Source: Sphaerisporangium sp. TRM90804
GTDB taxonomy: Bacteria; Actinomycetota; Actinomycetes; Streptosporangiales; Streptosporangiaceae
Assembly (NCBI RefSeq): GCF_029846175.1
Contig: NZ_JARWAC010000009.1
Location: 424,713 to 488,712 of the forward strand
Direction: 5' to 3'
Length of the DNA: 64,000 nucleotides
In this document: positions 8,724 through 18,241 of the stretch, in pieces
Layout: the number at the start of each line of letters is the position of its first letter
Position numbering within the stretch: the stretch's first letter is position 1
Notes under the pieces: generated by a model
Told to the model about the DNA's origin: nothing
What the model saw: the letters and a program-made list of their open reading frames with translations, nothing else
The model's database searches: none
Program-made: the position numbers and the translations under genes

Positions 8724-9886
8724 CCGGCCGCTCCGATCCGAGTGATGGCCCGCTGGTACTCGGCGACGGCGACGGTCGCCCGCCGCAGGTCGCACGGCGC
8801 GGTCCACAGCAGGTCGCGGGCCGTGCCGTAGAGGCCGGCGAGCGCGACGTCCTCCGCGTGGCCCAGGCGGACGGCCTTGGCCTGGTAGGCCGACAGCCGC
8901 CCGCGAAGCTCGTCGCGCCGGTCGATGAGGCCGCCGATCGACCCGGTGACGCCGTCGGCGCGCGACAGCGCGTCCAGCACGGCGCGTTCGAGCTCCGCCA
9001 GGCGCTCGGCCAGCTCCAGCCAGCGGCCCTCCGCCGAGCCGAGCGCGGCGAGCCGGTCGCGCAGCGCGGCGGCCTGGTCGGGCAGGCGGGGCAGCGACGG
9101 CGAGGCGATCTTGGCCAGGACGACGTCCCGGACGCGTCGCGCCTCCTCCTCGGCGGCGGCGACCTCGGCGACGCGCTCGCCGAGCAGGCGGGCGCGCTCG
9201 GCGTACTCCTCACGCAACCGGGCGGCCCGCTCAAGCGCGCCGAGGCGGGCGGCCAGGGCCGAGGCGGCGGCGTCCAGTTCCTCCCCCAGCCCGGGGGCGC
9301 CGAGCGGGTCGGAGGTGGCGGCGGCGCGCAGCCGGTCGAGCCGTTCGCCGAGGCGGTCGAGCTCGGCGTCGGCGGCGCCGAGGTCGTCGGCCAGGACGCG
9401 GGCCGCGCGGCGGGCGGCGTCGGCCTCCTCCAGCCGGGGCAGCAGGGTGCCCCAGGCGGCGTCCACGGCGGCGACGGTCTCGGCGACCTCGCGGTAGGCC
9501 CGGTCCATGCGGGCCATGACGGTGTCCAGGGTGATCCACTCGCCGGGCGTGCGCAGCAGGGAGCGTTTCTCCACGGGCACGTCCCCGGGCTCCAGCTCCA
9601 CCGAGGAGCCGGCGAGCAGGTCGCTCAGCGCGGCCAGGTCGGGCTTGGACGCGGCGCGCAGCTCCAGGGCGCGGTCGAGCACCCGGCGGTAGGCGTCGAA
9701 CAGCCACCACAGGGTGACGGAGGTGGCCTCGGCGCGCGCCCAGCGTCGCCCGGTCTCGCCCGCGGGCGTCATCCCGGCCAGCAGGCGGCGGCTCGGGTGG
9801 TCGTCGAGGTCGAGCAGGTCGCCGGCGATGCGGTCGCGTTCGGCAACGCGCCGGCTCAGGGCGTGGTCGATCCCCTCCAGGCTCAT
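8720..9886 (-). CDS. Coiled-coil protein heading the pknG operon
   Basis: 388 residues beginning MSLEGIDHALSRRVAERDRI. The sequence is rich in Ala, Arg, Leu and Glu with long heptad-like stretches (about residues 110-330) that predict extended coiled coils; no catalytic motif, signal peptide or membrane helix is visible. It is the first gene of the operon and overlaps pknG by ATGA, so it is probably made in proportion to the kinase. A scaffold or adaptor role is possible but is inference from shape and position only. A longer frame reaches 10030, but the ATG at 9886 is preferred because the upstream part has poor coding character and runs through an AT-richer, promoter-like stretch (about 9950-9985). 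Confidence 0.75.
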   Translation of the reverse strand: MSLEGIDHALSRRVAERDRIAGDLLDLDDHPSRRLLAGMTPAGETGRRWARAEATSVTLWWLFDAYRRVLDRALELRAASKPDLAALSDLLAGSSVELEPGDVPVEKRSLLRTPGEWITLDTVMARMDRAYREVAETVAAVDAAWGTLLPRLEEADAARRAARVLADDLGAADAELDRLGERLDRLRAAATSDPLGAPGLGEELDAAASALAARLGALERAARLREEYAERARLLGERVAEVAAAEEEARRVRDVVLAKIASPSLPRLPDQAAALRDRLAALGSAEGRWLELAERLAELERAVLDALSRADGVTGSIGGLIDRRDELRGRLSAYQAKAVRLGHAEDVALAGLYGTARDLLWTAPCDLRRATVAVAEYQRAITRIGAAG

Positions 9887-10058
9887 GGGCGGCCCCGGGG
9901 CCCCGCGCGTGTTCAACGCTCCCCGCCTCCCCCGGCATGGAACGACCTGTCCCTCTCCATACTCATTCTTTCCATAATTCGGGCAGACGCGTGCCCAGAG
10001 AGGAACCGGCGAAGGCGGGTATTCGATCACATGACGATCACGCCGCAGTCACGGCGTG
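9887..10058 (-). promoter_or_regulatory. Leader and likely promoter region of the pknG operon
   Basis: The 172 bp before the first gene of the operon contain the only AT-rich island nearby (about 9950-9985, with CCATACTCATTCTTTCCAT on the plus strand). A promoter for the minus-strand operon is expected here. I cannot assign -35 and -10 boxes with confidence. Confidence 0.35.
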
Positions 10059-10087
10059 GCCCCCGGGGCCCGTGAGCGGCCGGGGGC
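10059..10087 (-). terminator. Candidate hairpin terminator after the small gene
   Basis: Inverted repeat GCCCCCGG (10059-10066) and CCGGGGGC (10080-10087), 8 bp perfect with a 13-nt loop, lying downstream of the 70-residue gene on the minus strand. No U-tract; a G/C-only hairpin is common for actinomycetes. Confidence 0.45.
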
Positions 10088-10115
10088 GGGGGTGCCAGGC
10101 GCGGCGCCGGCGCGG

Positions 10116-10328
10116 TCAGCGGGTGACGAGCCAGTTCCAGATGCTCCTCACGACGTCGAAGCCGACCTCGCCCACGACGCCGAGGACGCGCGCCACCGCG
10201 GCCCTGATCAGGTGTTCGATGGCGGTCTCGTCGCGGTACTGCACCGCGTAGTCGAATCGGGTGAGGTACTCGGCGGTTCCCCGCCGCGCGGCCTCGACCG
10301 CGCGGCGGATGTCCTCGTCCTCGATCAT
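10116..10328 (-). CDS. Small helical protein next to GTPase
   Basis: 70 residues, MIEDEDIRRAVEAARRG..., predicted all-helical, with a hydrophobic C-terminal helix ending SIWNWLVTR that could touch a membrane or a partner. The ATG at 10328 is chosen over an upstream start because the sequence before it reads as low-complexity frame. It follows the GTPase by 65 bp on the same strand and is probably co-transcribed. No family is recognised. The amphipathic helices and position suggest an accessory of the GTPase, but this is inference. Confidence 0.55.
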   Translation of the reverse strand: MIEDEDIRRAVEAARRGTAEYLTRFDYAVQYRDETAIEHLIRAAVARVLGVVGEVGFDVVRSIWNWLVTR

Positions 10329-10393
10329 GGTGGGGTCCTCGCATCCGGGGGTTCGTCGGTACCCGAGGTGTCGGCGGCCGGGCCGCGGCCGGT

Positions 10394-11434
10394 TCAGAAG
10401 GGGAAGCGGGTGAGGTCGAAGGCGTTCACCCCGCGCACGCCGTCCCACACCACGAAGTTGCCGTACTCGCGCATGGTCTCGACCGGGACGCCGCCGAGCC
10501 CGGCGACGTCGTCCAGGAGCCGCTCGAACCGGAAGATCGCCGTGGGCCCCAGCTTGTTCACCACGCTGAGCATCAGCGGCACGAGGTTGAAGCGGAACAG
10601 CGCCGAGCAGGGCAGGACACGGTGGTTGTCGCGCAGCCGGGAGAACACCTCGGCGTGCTCGGGGTGGGCCGCGGAGTAGGCGTCACAGGCCTCCTGGGAG
10701 AAGTGGCCCCGGTAGCGGACCGTGTGCGCGTCGCAGTCGAGCCGGTCGTCGCGGAGCGTGAACTCCCCGCTGTTGTAGGTGGCGGCGCCGAGCAGGTCGC
10801 CCCAGGGCCGGACGAAGACCTGCTCGAAGTGGACGGCCTTGCGCTCCAGCCGGGCGGCCAGCGGCGCGCTGGGCACGAACGAGCCGCGCGGGCCGCGCAT
10901 GTCGTAGATCCACGGGGGCGGGGTGAGGGTGTCGGCCTTGGTGAGGACGACGGTGAGCCTGCCCAGCACCTGGGCCCGCGCCCGTGGCCCTGCCTGCGCG
11001 AGCAGCCGGTCCAGGCACGCGGCGTCGTAGGCGACCGAGCGGCTGTCGGCGTGGATGGCCCAGATGACGACGTCGCACTCGGCGAGCTTCTCCAGGTAAA
11101 CGGCCGAGTGCTCCAGGTCCGCGGCGGCGGATTCCCCTATTCCGGGCATATCCCAAAATGTCACTAAATGGTCGGAGTTACCGGGCACAGTGATGGCCCG
11201 GGGTTCACGCGTGACCGGTTTCCCGTCCCCCACGGGCAGCCGCGTGCCGAACAGAACGTTGAGCAACGAGGACTTTCCCACCCCCGTCTGGCCCATTACC
11301 GCGACGCTCAATGGCTTGCCCGCCTCGGCGTCACGTTCGCGGAGGACGCTCTCCCTCACCTCGCCGAGCTGACGTTCATCCAGCGCATCAACCGAAATTC
11401 GGTCGATCCTTGCCACAAGCTCACCTCGCGTCAT
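10394..11434 (-). CDS. Dynamin-like / 50S-binding-type GTPase
   Basis: 346 residues from the ATG at 11434 (MTRGELVARIDRI). The G1 motif GQTGVGKSS, a G3 DMPG and a G4-like LTKAD are all visible, so GTP binding and hydrolysis are likely. The C-terminal third is helical, with a hydrophobic stretch that could contact membrane (LVPLMLSVVNKLG). It resembles YfjP/HSR1-type GTPases found beside regulatory genes in actinomycetes. A start at 11536 is also open, but it would run into the divergent regulator; 11434 leaves a 117-bp shared control region. Cellular target unknown. Confidence 0.8.
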   Translation of the reverse strand: MTRGELVARIDRISVDALDERQLGEVRESVLRERDAEAGKPLSVAVMGQTGVGKSSLLNVLFGTRLPVGDGKPVTREPRAITVPGNSDHLVTFWDMPGIGESAAADLEHSAVYLEKLAECDVVIWAIHADSRSVAYDAACLDRLLAQAGPRARAQVLGRLTVVLTKADTLTPPPWIYDMRGPRGSFVPSAPLAARLERKAVHFEQVFVRPWGDLLGAATYNSGEFTLRDDRLDCDAHTVRYRGHFSQEACDAYSAAHPEHAEVFSRLRDNHRVLPCSALFRFNLVPLMLSVVNKLGPTAIFRFERLLDDVAGLGGVPVETMREYGNFVVWDGVRGVNAFDLTRFPF

Positions 11435-11551
11435 AGCGTTAATGACGTTTACGGCTGTTTTCTGCCACCGGCTCCATCGTGGCCACCGATCCTTGCGATG
11501 ACCTTGCGGGAAGGCCGTCGAGTGAGATTCACCCATCGATCTTCGCGGCGG
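11435..11551. promoter_or_regulatory. Divergent promoter region, GTPase / SARP-like regulator
   Basis: 117 bp between two divergent starts. The part nearest the GTPase (about 11435-11465, including GCGTTAATGACGTTTACGG) is AT-rich against the surrounding sequence, as expected for promoter DNA. No clear operator repeat is seen. Confidence 0.4.
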
Positions 11552-14500
11552 TGAACGTGGCGCGTTTCGACATCAGGCTGCTCGGCGAGGTCACCGTCCT
11601 GGCGGACGGGACGCCTCGGAAGCTGCTCCCGCAGACGGCCAAGGCCCTGGCCATGCTGGTCTCGGCACGGAACCCGGTCCCGCAGGGCACCCTGGCCGCG
11701 GCCCTCGGCAACGACGGCCCCGTCACGGACGTCGCGCCCCCGCTGTCGCGGCTGCGCAACGCCCTGGCGGGCAGCGAGCTGGACATCCCGCCGGCCAAGT
11801 GGTCGCACGCCTACGAGCTGGTGGAGCGGACTCCGGGCTACCTGGCCGAGACGCTGGACGCCGCCCGCTTCGAGGCGCGGCTGCGCGAGGGCCGCGAGCT
11901 GTACGAGCGCGGCGACCCGGTCGCCGCCCTGACCCGCCTGCGCGAGGCCGCGGCCGAGTGGCGGGGCGCCCCGTTCGCCTCCCTGGCCGCCGCGTGGGCC
12001 CTGCCGTGGGTGTGCGAGGGCTACCGCGCCCGGCTGGAGGAGCAGCGCACCGAGCTGGTCAGGCTGGTCGCCCGCATCGCGCTCCGGCTCGGCCGCTACG
12101 AGAAGGCCGCCTTCCTGTCCGAGGGCGTGGTGGGCGACGGCCAGGACGACACCACGGCGGTGTGGCTGCTGCGGTTCCTGACCACCCTGCGCACCGACGG
12201 CGGGGCCGCCGCCGGGCGGGCCGTGCGACTACGTGACGCCCGGTTCCCGGGCGACGAGGCGGTGCGCCGGGCCCGCGACCTGCTCGCCCTGCACGAGCAC
12301 GGCTTCGACGTGGGGGCGCCGCTGGGCGGCCCTGAGGCGTCCGCCGAGCACGACGGCCCCTCGGTGCTGGTGGGCCGGGAGCAGGAGGTGCGGGAGGTCT
12401 CCGCGCTGCTGCGGCGGATGGGCGGCGGGAACTCCGCCGCCCTCGCCGTCTGCGGGGTGGGCGGCGTCGGCAAGACCCGCCTGCTGGCCGAGGCCGGACG
12501 CCTGGCCGCCCGGGCCGGGATCCCGGCGGTCGCGGTGATGTGCCAGGCCCTGGACGGCCTGCAGCCGTGGCGCGAACTCGCCGGCGTCGTGTGGGCGCAC
12601 CTGCGGCGCGACCTGTCGGCGCCGCCCGACCCGGTCAGCCCGCACGAGCGCGACGCGCTCGGCAAGCTCATGTCGGCGGGCGTGCTGGACACCCCGGCCG
12701 GCCCCGGCCACGAGCGCGACCCGCGCGAGCTGACCTTCCTGCTGGTGAGCCTGCTGCGCCGGGCGTCCGGGCAGGGCCTGCTCGTGGCCTTCGACAACGC
12801 CCATCTGCTCAGCCCCTACGCCGCGGAGCTGCTCCAGCACGTCAGGAAGGGCCTTTCGACCGCTCCGGTCGGGTTCCTGCTCGCCACCCGGTCCGAGCCC
12901 GCGCGATGGGAGGGCGTGATGAGCGCCCTCCCCGTCGCGCCGCTGAGCGTGGAGGAGGTGGCGCAGTGGCTCGGGCGCGCCTGGGGGCGCGAGCCGACCC
13001 CCGAGGAGACCAAGGAGGCCGCCCACGTCACCGACGGCCTGCCGCTGGCGCTGCTCGGCCTGACCGAGCCCGGCGAGACGCGCCCCGTGCCGGCGCGGCC
13101 GGTGACCGCCGCCCTCCCGGCCTTCCGGTGGCTCGCCACCGCGGCCATCACCGCTGTGGGCCTCGACATCGACGCCGCGCTGGTCGCGCGGGTGCTCGGG
13201 CTGGACTCCGCCGCGGCCGACCGCCTGCAGGCGCAGGCCGCGTCCGGCGACGCCGTGCGGGGGCACGGCGCGGCCCGGTTCGCGCACGACCGCTCACGCG
13301 AGGCCGTGCTGGAGGAGCTCGGCGGCCGGCCCGCCCTGGCCAGAGACCTGCACCGCCGCGCCTTCGAGGCACTGTCCGCCCGCACCGGCGCCTCCGGCCG
13401 TGCCGATCCCTCCCTGCCGGTCCGCGTCGCCCAGCACGCCGTGGCCGCGGGCGCCGCCCTGCCCGAGGAGCGCGCCGCCGCCGCGTGCCTGGACGCCGCG
13501 CGCGCCGAGCAGCGCGGTTTCGACATCGAGAGCGCGATGCGCTGGGCGCACGCCGGCCTGCGGCTGCGCTGCGACCCCGCCACCCGGGTGGGCCTGCTGA
13601 TCACGCTGGGGGACGCTCTCGGCGACGGTGGCCGGATGGAGGAGGCAGGGCGCCGCTACCTGGCCGCCGGCGAGGCGGCCGAGGGACTGCCGAGGCTCGC
13701 CGCCGCCGCGGCGATCCGCCTGGCCCGCCGGTGGTCGGCGCCGGGACAGGTCGACCGGGAGCTGCTGCACCTGCTCGGCGGCGCCCTGGACGGCCTGGGC
13801 GCCGACGCCGACGAGGAGGCCGTGATGCTGCGCCTGCAGCTCAAGGCCCACCTGGCCAAGAAGCGGACGATGGCGGTCGCCGACAACGCCGCGACCGGCC
13901 CGCCCCCCGGGGTGGAGCTGGCCCGCGCCACGCTGCTGGAGCTGACGGCGACCGGCAACGACCTCGTGCGCTGCGAGGTGCTCACCGAGTGCCGCTGGGC
14001 GCTGTTCGACTTCACCGGGCCGGCCGAGCTGCTGGGCATCTCCGAGCGGCTGCTGGAGGCCGGCGTCCGGGCGGGGTCTGCCCACTTCCAGGGCGAGGCG
14101 CTCATGGCGCTGGCCGTCGACCAGCTGCGGCTCGGCCGGCTCGCCGACGCGCTCGGCACCGTCGACGCCCACCGCGCCCACGTCGCCCGCAACCCGCGCG
14201 GGCTGGGCCCCTGGCTGCAGGGCGCGCTCGACACCCTCATGGACCTGTGGAACGGCGACTTCCAGCGCGCCGAGGAGCGCCTCATGGGCGAGTCGCTGCG
14301 CATGGTCGAGGAGCAGGCGGGCGGCGAGGCCGCCCCCGCCGAGACGCTCCGGCAGACGTGGATGGGGCAGTACTTCTGGCTGCTGCACGAGCGCGGCGAC
14401 CTGGAGACCGTCTTCAGCATGGGGCTCGCCCGCCAGGTCGAGCAGCACGGGTACTTCCCCATCTGGCGGGCCGCCCACGTCCTGGCGCTGGCCGAGACCG

Positions 14501-15018
14501 GCCGTCACGACGAGGCGGCCGACCGGCTCGCCGCGTTCCTCCACGACACCTCGGGCCTGACCGGGCTGCCGCCCCACGGGTGGACGGTGCCGACGCTGAC
14601 CGTGCTGGCCGAGGCCTGCGCCGCGATGGCCGCGGGCGGCGTCGACCGCGCCGAGCTGGAGGGCCCCGTGCGCGCGCTGTCCGACCGGCTGGCCGCCTAC
14701 CCGGGGGAGATCGCGCTGGCCGGGTGGCCCAGCGTGCTGCTGGAGCCGACGGGGCGCCCGCGCGGGCTGCTCGCGCTGGCCGCCGGCGACGCCGCGACCG
14801 CGCTGCGCCACTTCGACGAGGCCGTCCGCACGGTGTCCGCCGCTCCGCCGCACATGGCGAGGCTCCAGCTCGACCGCGCCAAGGCCCTGCGGCTGCGCGA
14901 CCCCGCCGACCCCGAGGGCGAGGCCACCCGCCTGCTGCACCGGTCGCTGCGCATGGCCGACCGCCTGGGCATGCGCCAGGTCGCCGCCGAGGCCAGATCC
15001 CTGCTCACCACCGACTGA
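11552..15018 (+). CDS. SARP-like STAND ATPase regulator (BTAD, P-loop, TPR)
   Basis: 1155 residues from the GTG at 11552. The N-terminus (FDIRLLGEVTVLADG) matches the start of the OmpR-type winged-helix of SARP/AfsR proteins, though the recognition region is weaker than usual. A bacterial transcriptional activation (BTAD) helical domain follows to about residue 250, then a STAND-type ATPase with Walker A GVGGVGKTR (near residue 300) and a Walker B-like LLVAFDNAH, then a long helical repeat tail to the end. Such proteins activate transcription when a ligand and ATP release the helical tail. A frame start at 11479 is open but would overlap the likely GTPase promoter. Its target is not shown; it is divergent from the GTPase and convergent with the LAL regulator. 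Confidence 0.82.
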
Positions 15019-15071
15019 CCCGGCCCTTCCAGGCCACTCCCGGGCCGCCCCGCGCCGGGCACCGGCCGGCC

Positions 15072-15088
15072 GGGCGCCCCCGGCGCCC
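15072..15088. terminator. Candidate bidirectional terminator hairpin
   Basis: GGGCGCC-CCC-GGCGCCC, a perfect 7-bp stem between the convergent SARP-like and LAL genes. The rest of the 205-bp gap is very GC-rich with further weaker repeats and no gene. Confidence 0.4.
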
Positions 15089-15223
15089 GCCTCTTCGGCG
15101 GAGCCCGGCCCCCTGCCCGCCGACGCCGCCGCCCCGCGCCCGGCGCCCCGACGGGGGGCCGCTCCGGGGGCGGGGCGGGGTGCCCGGCCTCCTTCGCGGC
15201 CGGGCGGGGCGTGGGCTTGGGCG

Positions 15224-18016
15224 TCACACCGGGACGGTGGTGCCCAGCTCCATGGTGGACGGCAGCTCGGCGCGGCTGGTGATGTTGAGCTTGCGGTAGG
15301 TCCGGGTGAGGTGCTGCTCGACGGTGCTCACCGTGATGTAGAGCTTGTCGGCGATCTCCCGGTTGGTGTACCCGGCGGCGGCCAGCACCGCGACCCGGCG
15401 CTGCGCGTCGCTCAGGACGGCGGCGTCGTCGGCGTCGGGCGTCGCGGGCGACACCTGGGTCACGCCGACGTCGCTGTCGCGCGAGAGCGCCCGGGTCAGC
15501 GGGTCGGCGTGGCACTCCTGCGCCACGGCGCGGGCGCGCCCGGCGATCATCCCGGCGCGGCGGTACTCGCCGAGCGCGTGGAAGGTCTCGTGCAGGTCGT
15601 ACAGCACGCGGGCCAGCTCGTAGCGGTCGCCGCCCGACTGCAGCAGGTCGCCGGCCTGGCGCAGCAACATCGGCCGGTGCCGCAGGTCGCTCGTGGCGGC
15701 CAGCACGCGCATGGCGATGCCGTGCACGCGCGGCGCGCCGGTCGCGCAGCGCCTGATCTGGTCCTCCACCAGCCGCCTGGCCTGGTCGGGCCGCCGCAGG
15801 CGCAGGCACGCCTCGGCCACCTCCACGCGCCACTGGATCAGGCCCGGCACGTCCAGGTTCCACATGCCCATCAGCTCGCCGACCCGCTGGAAGTCGCGCA
15901 GCGCGAGCTGCGCGTAGCCGGTGGCGAGGCTGTAGCGGCCCCGCGCGTGCAGGTAGTGCAGGCCCCACCGCGTCTGGAACATGGCGTCGGGCACCGGCTG
16001 GTCGAGCATGTCGCTGACCGCGTCGTACTTGCCCATCGCCGTGGAGGCCAGCATGAGGCTGGCCATCGGCCCGCCCACCGCGACGCCCCACCCGCTGAGC
16101 GGGATGGCGTCCAGCGCGACGCGCGCGTGGTACTCCGCGCCGAGCATGTCGCCCATGCGCAGCGCCGTCTCGGAGCGGATGGCCGAGAGCCTGGCCCGCC
16201 TGCTGGGGGCGTGCCGGGAGGAGGCCTCGTCGATGAACAGGTCGCACCAGGGGGCGGCCTTGTCGGAACGGCCGCCGTAGGTGAGCGCCAGCAGGGCGTT
16301 CTCCACGGTGTCCATGGACATCTCGTCGAGGCGGGAGCCGCGCAGGATGCGCTCCACCGCCGCGACGAACTCCTGACGCGGGCCGCGGGTCAGCACGGAG
16401 GCGAGCGCGATGGCCGACTCCAGGCGGCGGTCGGCCGACACCGACAGGATCGCCCCGCGCGACTGCTCCCCGGTGGTCTGGCGCAGGTGCGACAGGAACG
16501 GGGTGTAGGTGCAGCGCAGCCACGGCCGGGCGATCACCAGCTCGGTCACGGTGTCGGGGTCCAGGTCGCGGCCGGTCTCGTTGAGCCGGGTCAGCACGTC
16601 CCTGGCGTCGTCGAACCGGCCGTGCCACAGGAAGGCCTTGGCCAGCACGACGGCGTCGCTGCCGCGCAGGTGCCCCCGGCGCATCGCGTCGGTCAGCTCG
16701 GAGAAGTGGCCGGTCGGCGTGCTGGGGTTGATCCGCCATTCGGCGCGCATCAGCGCGGTGGTGATCTTCACCCGCTGGCGGTCGTCGCCGCAGATGCGGT
16801 AGGCCAGCCGCAGGTACTCCACCGCGGGCTCCACCCTGCCGTCGCGCAGGGCGTGCCGGGCGGCGTCCTCAAGGACGTCCACGACCCACGGCCCCTCGAC
16901 GCGGTCGGCGTGCACGAGGTGGTCGGCGATCGTGGTGGTCGCGGCCCCGTTGGCGTAGGCCAGCTCGGCGGCGCGGCGGTGCAGCCGGCCGCGCTCCTCG
17001 GTGCTCAGCTCGGCCAGGACGGCCGCGCGGGCCGACTCGTGGCGGAAGCGGCCCATGGTGAGCAGCCCGGCGACGTCCAGGGAGTTCAGCTCGCGGGTGA
17101 CGTACTCCGGCCCGATCTCCAGGAGCTGGTCGAGGGTGTCGGCGTCGCCGAGGACGGCCAGCCCCCACGCCACCTGGAGCATCCGGGGGTCGGCGCGGCG
17201 CAGGCAGTCGAGCACCGCCTGCCCGTACCCGTCCCCGGGGACCAGCTCGACCGGAGGCTGTCCGCCGCCCGCCCGCATCGCCGTGCGGTAGTCGTGCACC
17301 AGGCCGCCGATGAGCATGGCGTTGCCGCCGCTCAGCGCGTACCACTGGTTGGAGAACCGCTCGGCGGCGTCCTCGCCGAGCCGCTCGGTCACCAGGGCGG
17401 TCACGCCCTCGGGCGACAGCGGGGACAGGTGGACGCGGTGGCAGTGCGGGTAACGCAGCAGCTCGGTGGGGAAGGACGACTCGATGTACCGGCCGTGGTC
17501 GGAGTGGCTGAACATCGCCGCGATGGGGGCGAAGCGCACCCGCCGCGCCAGGTAGGCCAGGCACAGCAGGGAGGCCCGGTCGGCGTGGTGCACGTCGTCG
17601 ACGACGATCATCAGCGGGTGGCGCTCGGACAGCTCCAGCAGCACGGTGCACAGGGCGTGCACGATCTGCGCGTCCACCTGCGTGAGGGTGTCGTTGCCGG
17701 GGCCGGAGGGCGTCACGGTGCGGGCGCCCTCGTCCAGCAGCGCCATGGCGCGGTCGCGGTCCTCCAGGACCAGCGGGGCGTCCTGGATGAGCTGCCCGAA
17801 CACCCCGAGGGGGAGGTCGCGCTCGGCCAGCGAGGCGGTGGCGGTGACGGGCAGCGCGCCGAGCTCGACGGCCCGCTCGGCCAGCGAGTGGAGCAGCTCG
17901 CTCTTGCCGGTCGCGACCGTGCCGCTCACCAGGGCGACCCTGCCCTTTCCCATCACCGCGCTGCTGAGCAGACCCTCTAAGGATCCCAGGGCCTCATGAC
18001 GTTCGATTAGGCTCAT
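15224..18016 (-). CDS. LAL-family LuxR transcriptional regulator
   Basis: 930 residues. The N-terminal AAA-type ATPase has Walker A SGTVATGKS (about residue 32) and Walker B LMIVVDDVHHAD; a long helical TPR-like middle follows, and a LuxR/GerE helix-turn-helix closes the protein (SDAQRRVAVLAAAGYTNREI, then YITVSTVEQHL). This is the MalT/LAL layout common to pathway-specific activators of secondary metabolite clusters. The ATG at 18016 follows AAGGGAGG by 6 bp; a GTG directly before it is also possible. Upstream, at 18213-18241, lies a set of heptamer repeats of SARP-box form, so a SARP may drive this gene. Next upstream on the same strand is a LeuA paralogue. Confidence 0.9.
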   Translation of the reverse strand: MSLIERHEALGSLEGLLSSAVMGKGRVALVSGTVATGKSELLHSLAERAVELGALPVTATASLAERDLPLGVFGQLIQDAPLVLEDRDRAMALLDEGARTVTPSGPGNDTLTQVDAQIVHALCTVLLELSERHPLMIVVDDVHHADRASLLCLAYLARRVRFAPIAAMFSHSDHGRYIESSFPTELLRYPHCHRVHLSPLSPEGVTALVTERLGEDAAERFSNQWYALSGGNAMLIGGLVHDYRTAMRAGGGQPPVELVPGDGYGQAVLDCLRRADPRMLQVAWGLAVLGDADTLDQLLEIGPEYVTRELNSLDVAGLLTMGRFRHESARAAVLAELSTEERGRLHRRAAELAYANGAATTTIADHLVHADRVEGPWVVDVLEDAARHALRDGRVEPAVEYLRLAYRICGDDRQRVKITTALMRAEWRINPSTPTGHFSELTDAMRRGHLRGSDAVVLAKAFLWHGRFDDARDVLTRLNETGRDLDPDTVTELVIARPWLRCTYTPFLSHLRQTTGEQSRGAILSVSADRRLESAIALASVLTRGPRQEFVAAVERILRGSRLDEMSMDTVENALLALTYGGRSDKAAPWCDLFIDEASSRHAPSRRARLSAIRSETALRMGDMLGAEYHARVALDAIPLSGWGVAVGGPMASLMLASTAMGKYDAVSDMLDQPVPDAMFQTRWGLHYLHARGRYSLATGYAQLALRDFQRVGELMGMWNLDVPGLIQWRVEVAEACLRLRRPDQARRLVEDQIRRCATGAPRVHGIAMRVLAATSDLRHRPMLLRQAGDLLQSGGDRYELARVLYDLHETFHALGEYRRAGMIAGRARAVAQECHADPLTRALSRDSDVGVTQVSPATPDADDAAVLSDAQRRVAVLAAAGYTNREIADKLYITVSTVEQHLTRTYRKLNITSRAELPSTMELGTTVPV

Positions 18017-18212
18017 CACGAGCCTCCCTTGTCCCGACGAAGAATCACATCACGCCGCGGTGGTAGACCGCGGCCGCAGCCGGACGAGGTATCGGGGATC
18101 CGGAGAATCCTCCCGCTTACCGGGTCCTCGGCTGTCTGGCCATAGATCGAGGCGCCTTCCGACTTTTGCCTTTTGTCCGTTTCTGGATCATTTGCAAAGT
18201 TAGGCAACGGCG
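18017..18212 (-). promoter_or_regulatory. Upstream region of the LAL regulator
   Basis: About 200 bp between the LAL start and the end of the LeuA-like gene. It includes the strong Shine-Dalgarno AAGGGAGG and an AT-rich block near 18165-18205 (GACTTTTGCC, TTTGCAAAGTTAGG) suitable for a promoter. A 63-residue open frame here has no homologous feel and is not called. Confidence 0.4.
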
Positions 18213-18241
18213 CCTTCGACCCCCTATCGCCCCGCTATCAC
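18213..18241 (+). promoter_or_regulatory. Candidate SARP box, three heptamers at 11-bp steps
   Basis: CCTTCGA (18213), CTATCGC (18224) and CTATCAC (18235) occur on the plus strand at exact 11-bp steps, the geometry of SARP binding sites. The last one overlaps the stop codon of the LeuA-like gene; the site is about 200 bp upstream of the LAL start. The same heptamer recurs at 20796-20834. Confidence 0.4.

Noticed and set aside
6162..8831. 889-codon plus-strand open frame across pknG
   Set aside because: It is a shadow of the minus-strand kinase: composition is Gly/Ala/Arg/Val-rich with no motif, while the other strand has a complete kinase.
15311..17980. 889-codon plus-strand open frame across the LAL gene
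   Set aside because: No domain; antisense to a gene with a clear ATPase and LuxR helix-turn-helix.
18016..18207. 63-codon minus-strand frame before the LAL gene
   Set aside because: Covers the likely promoter and ribosome site, with no family resemblance.
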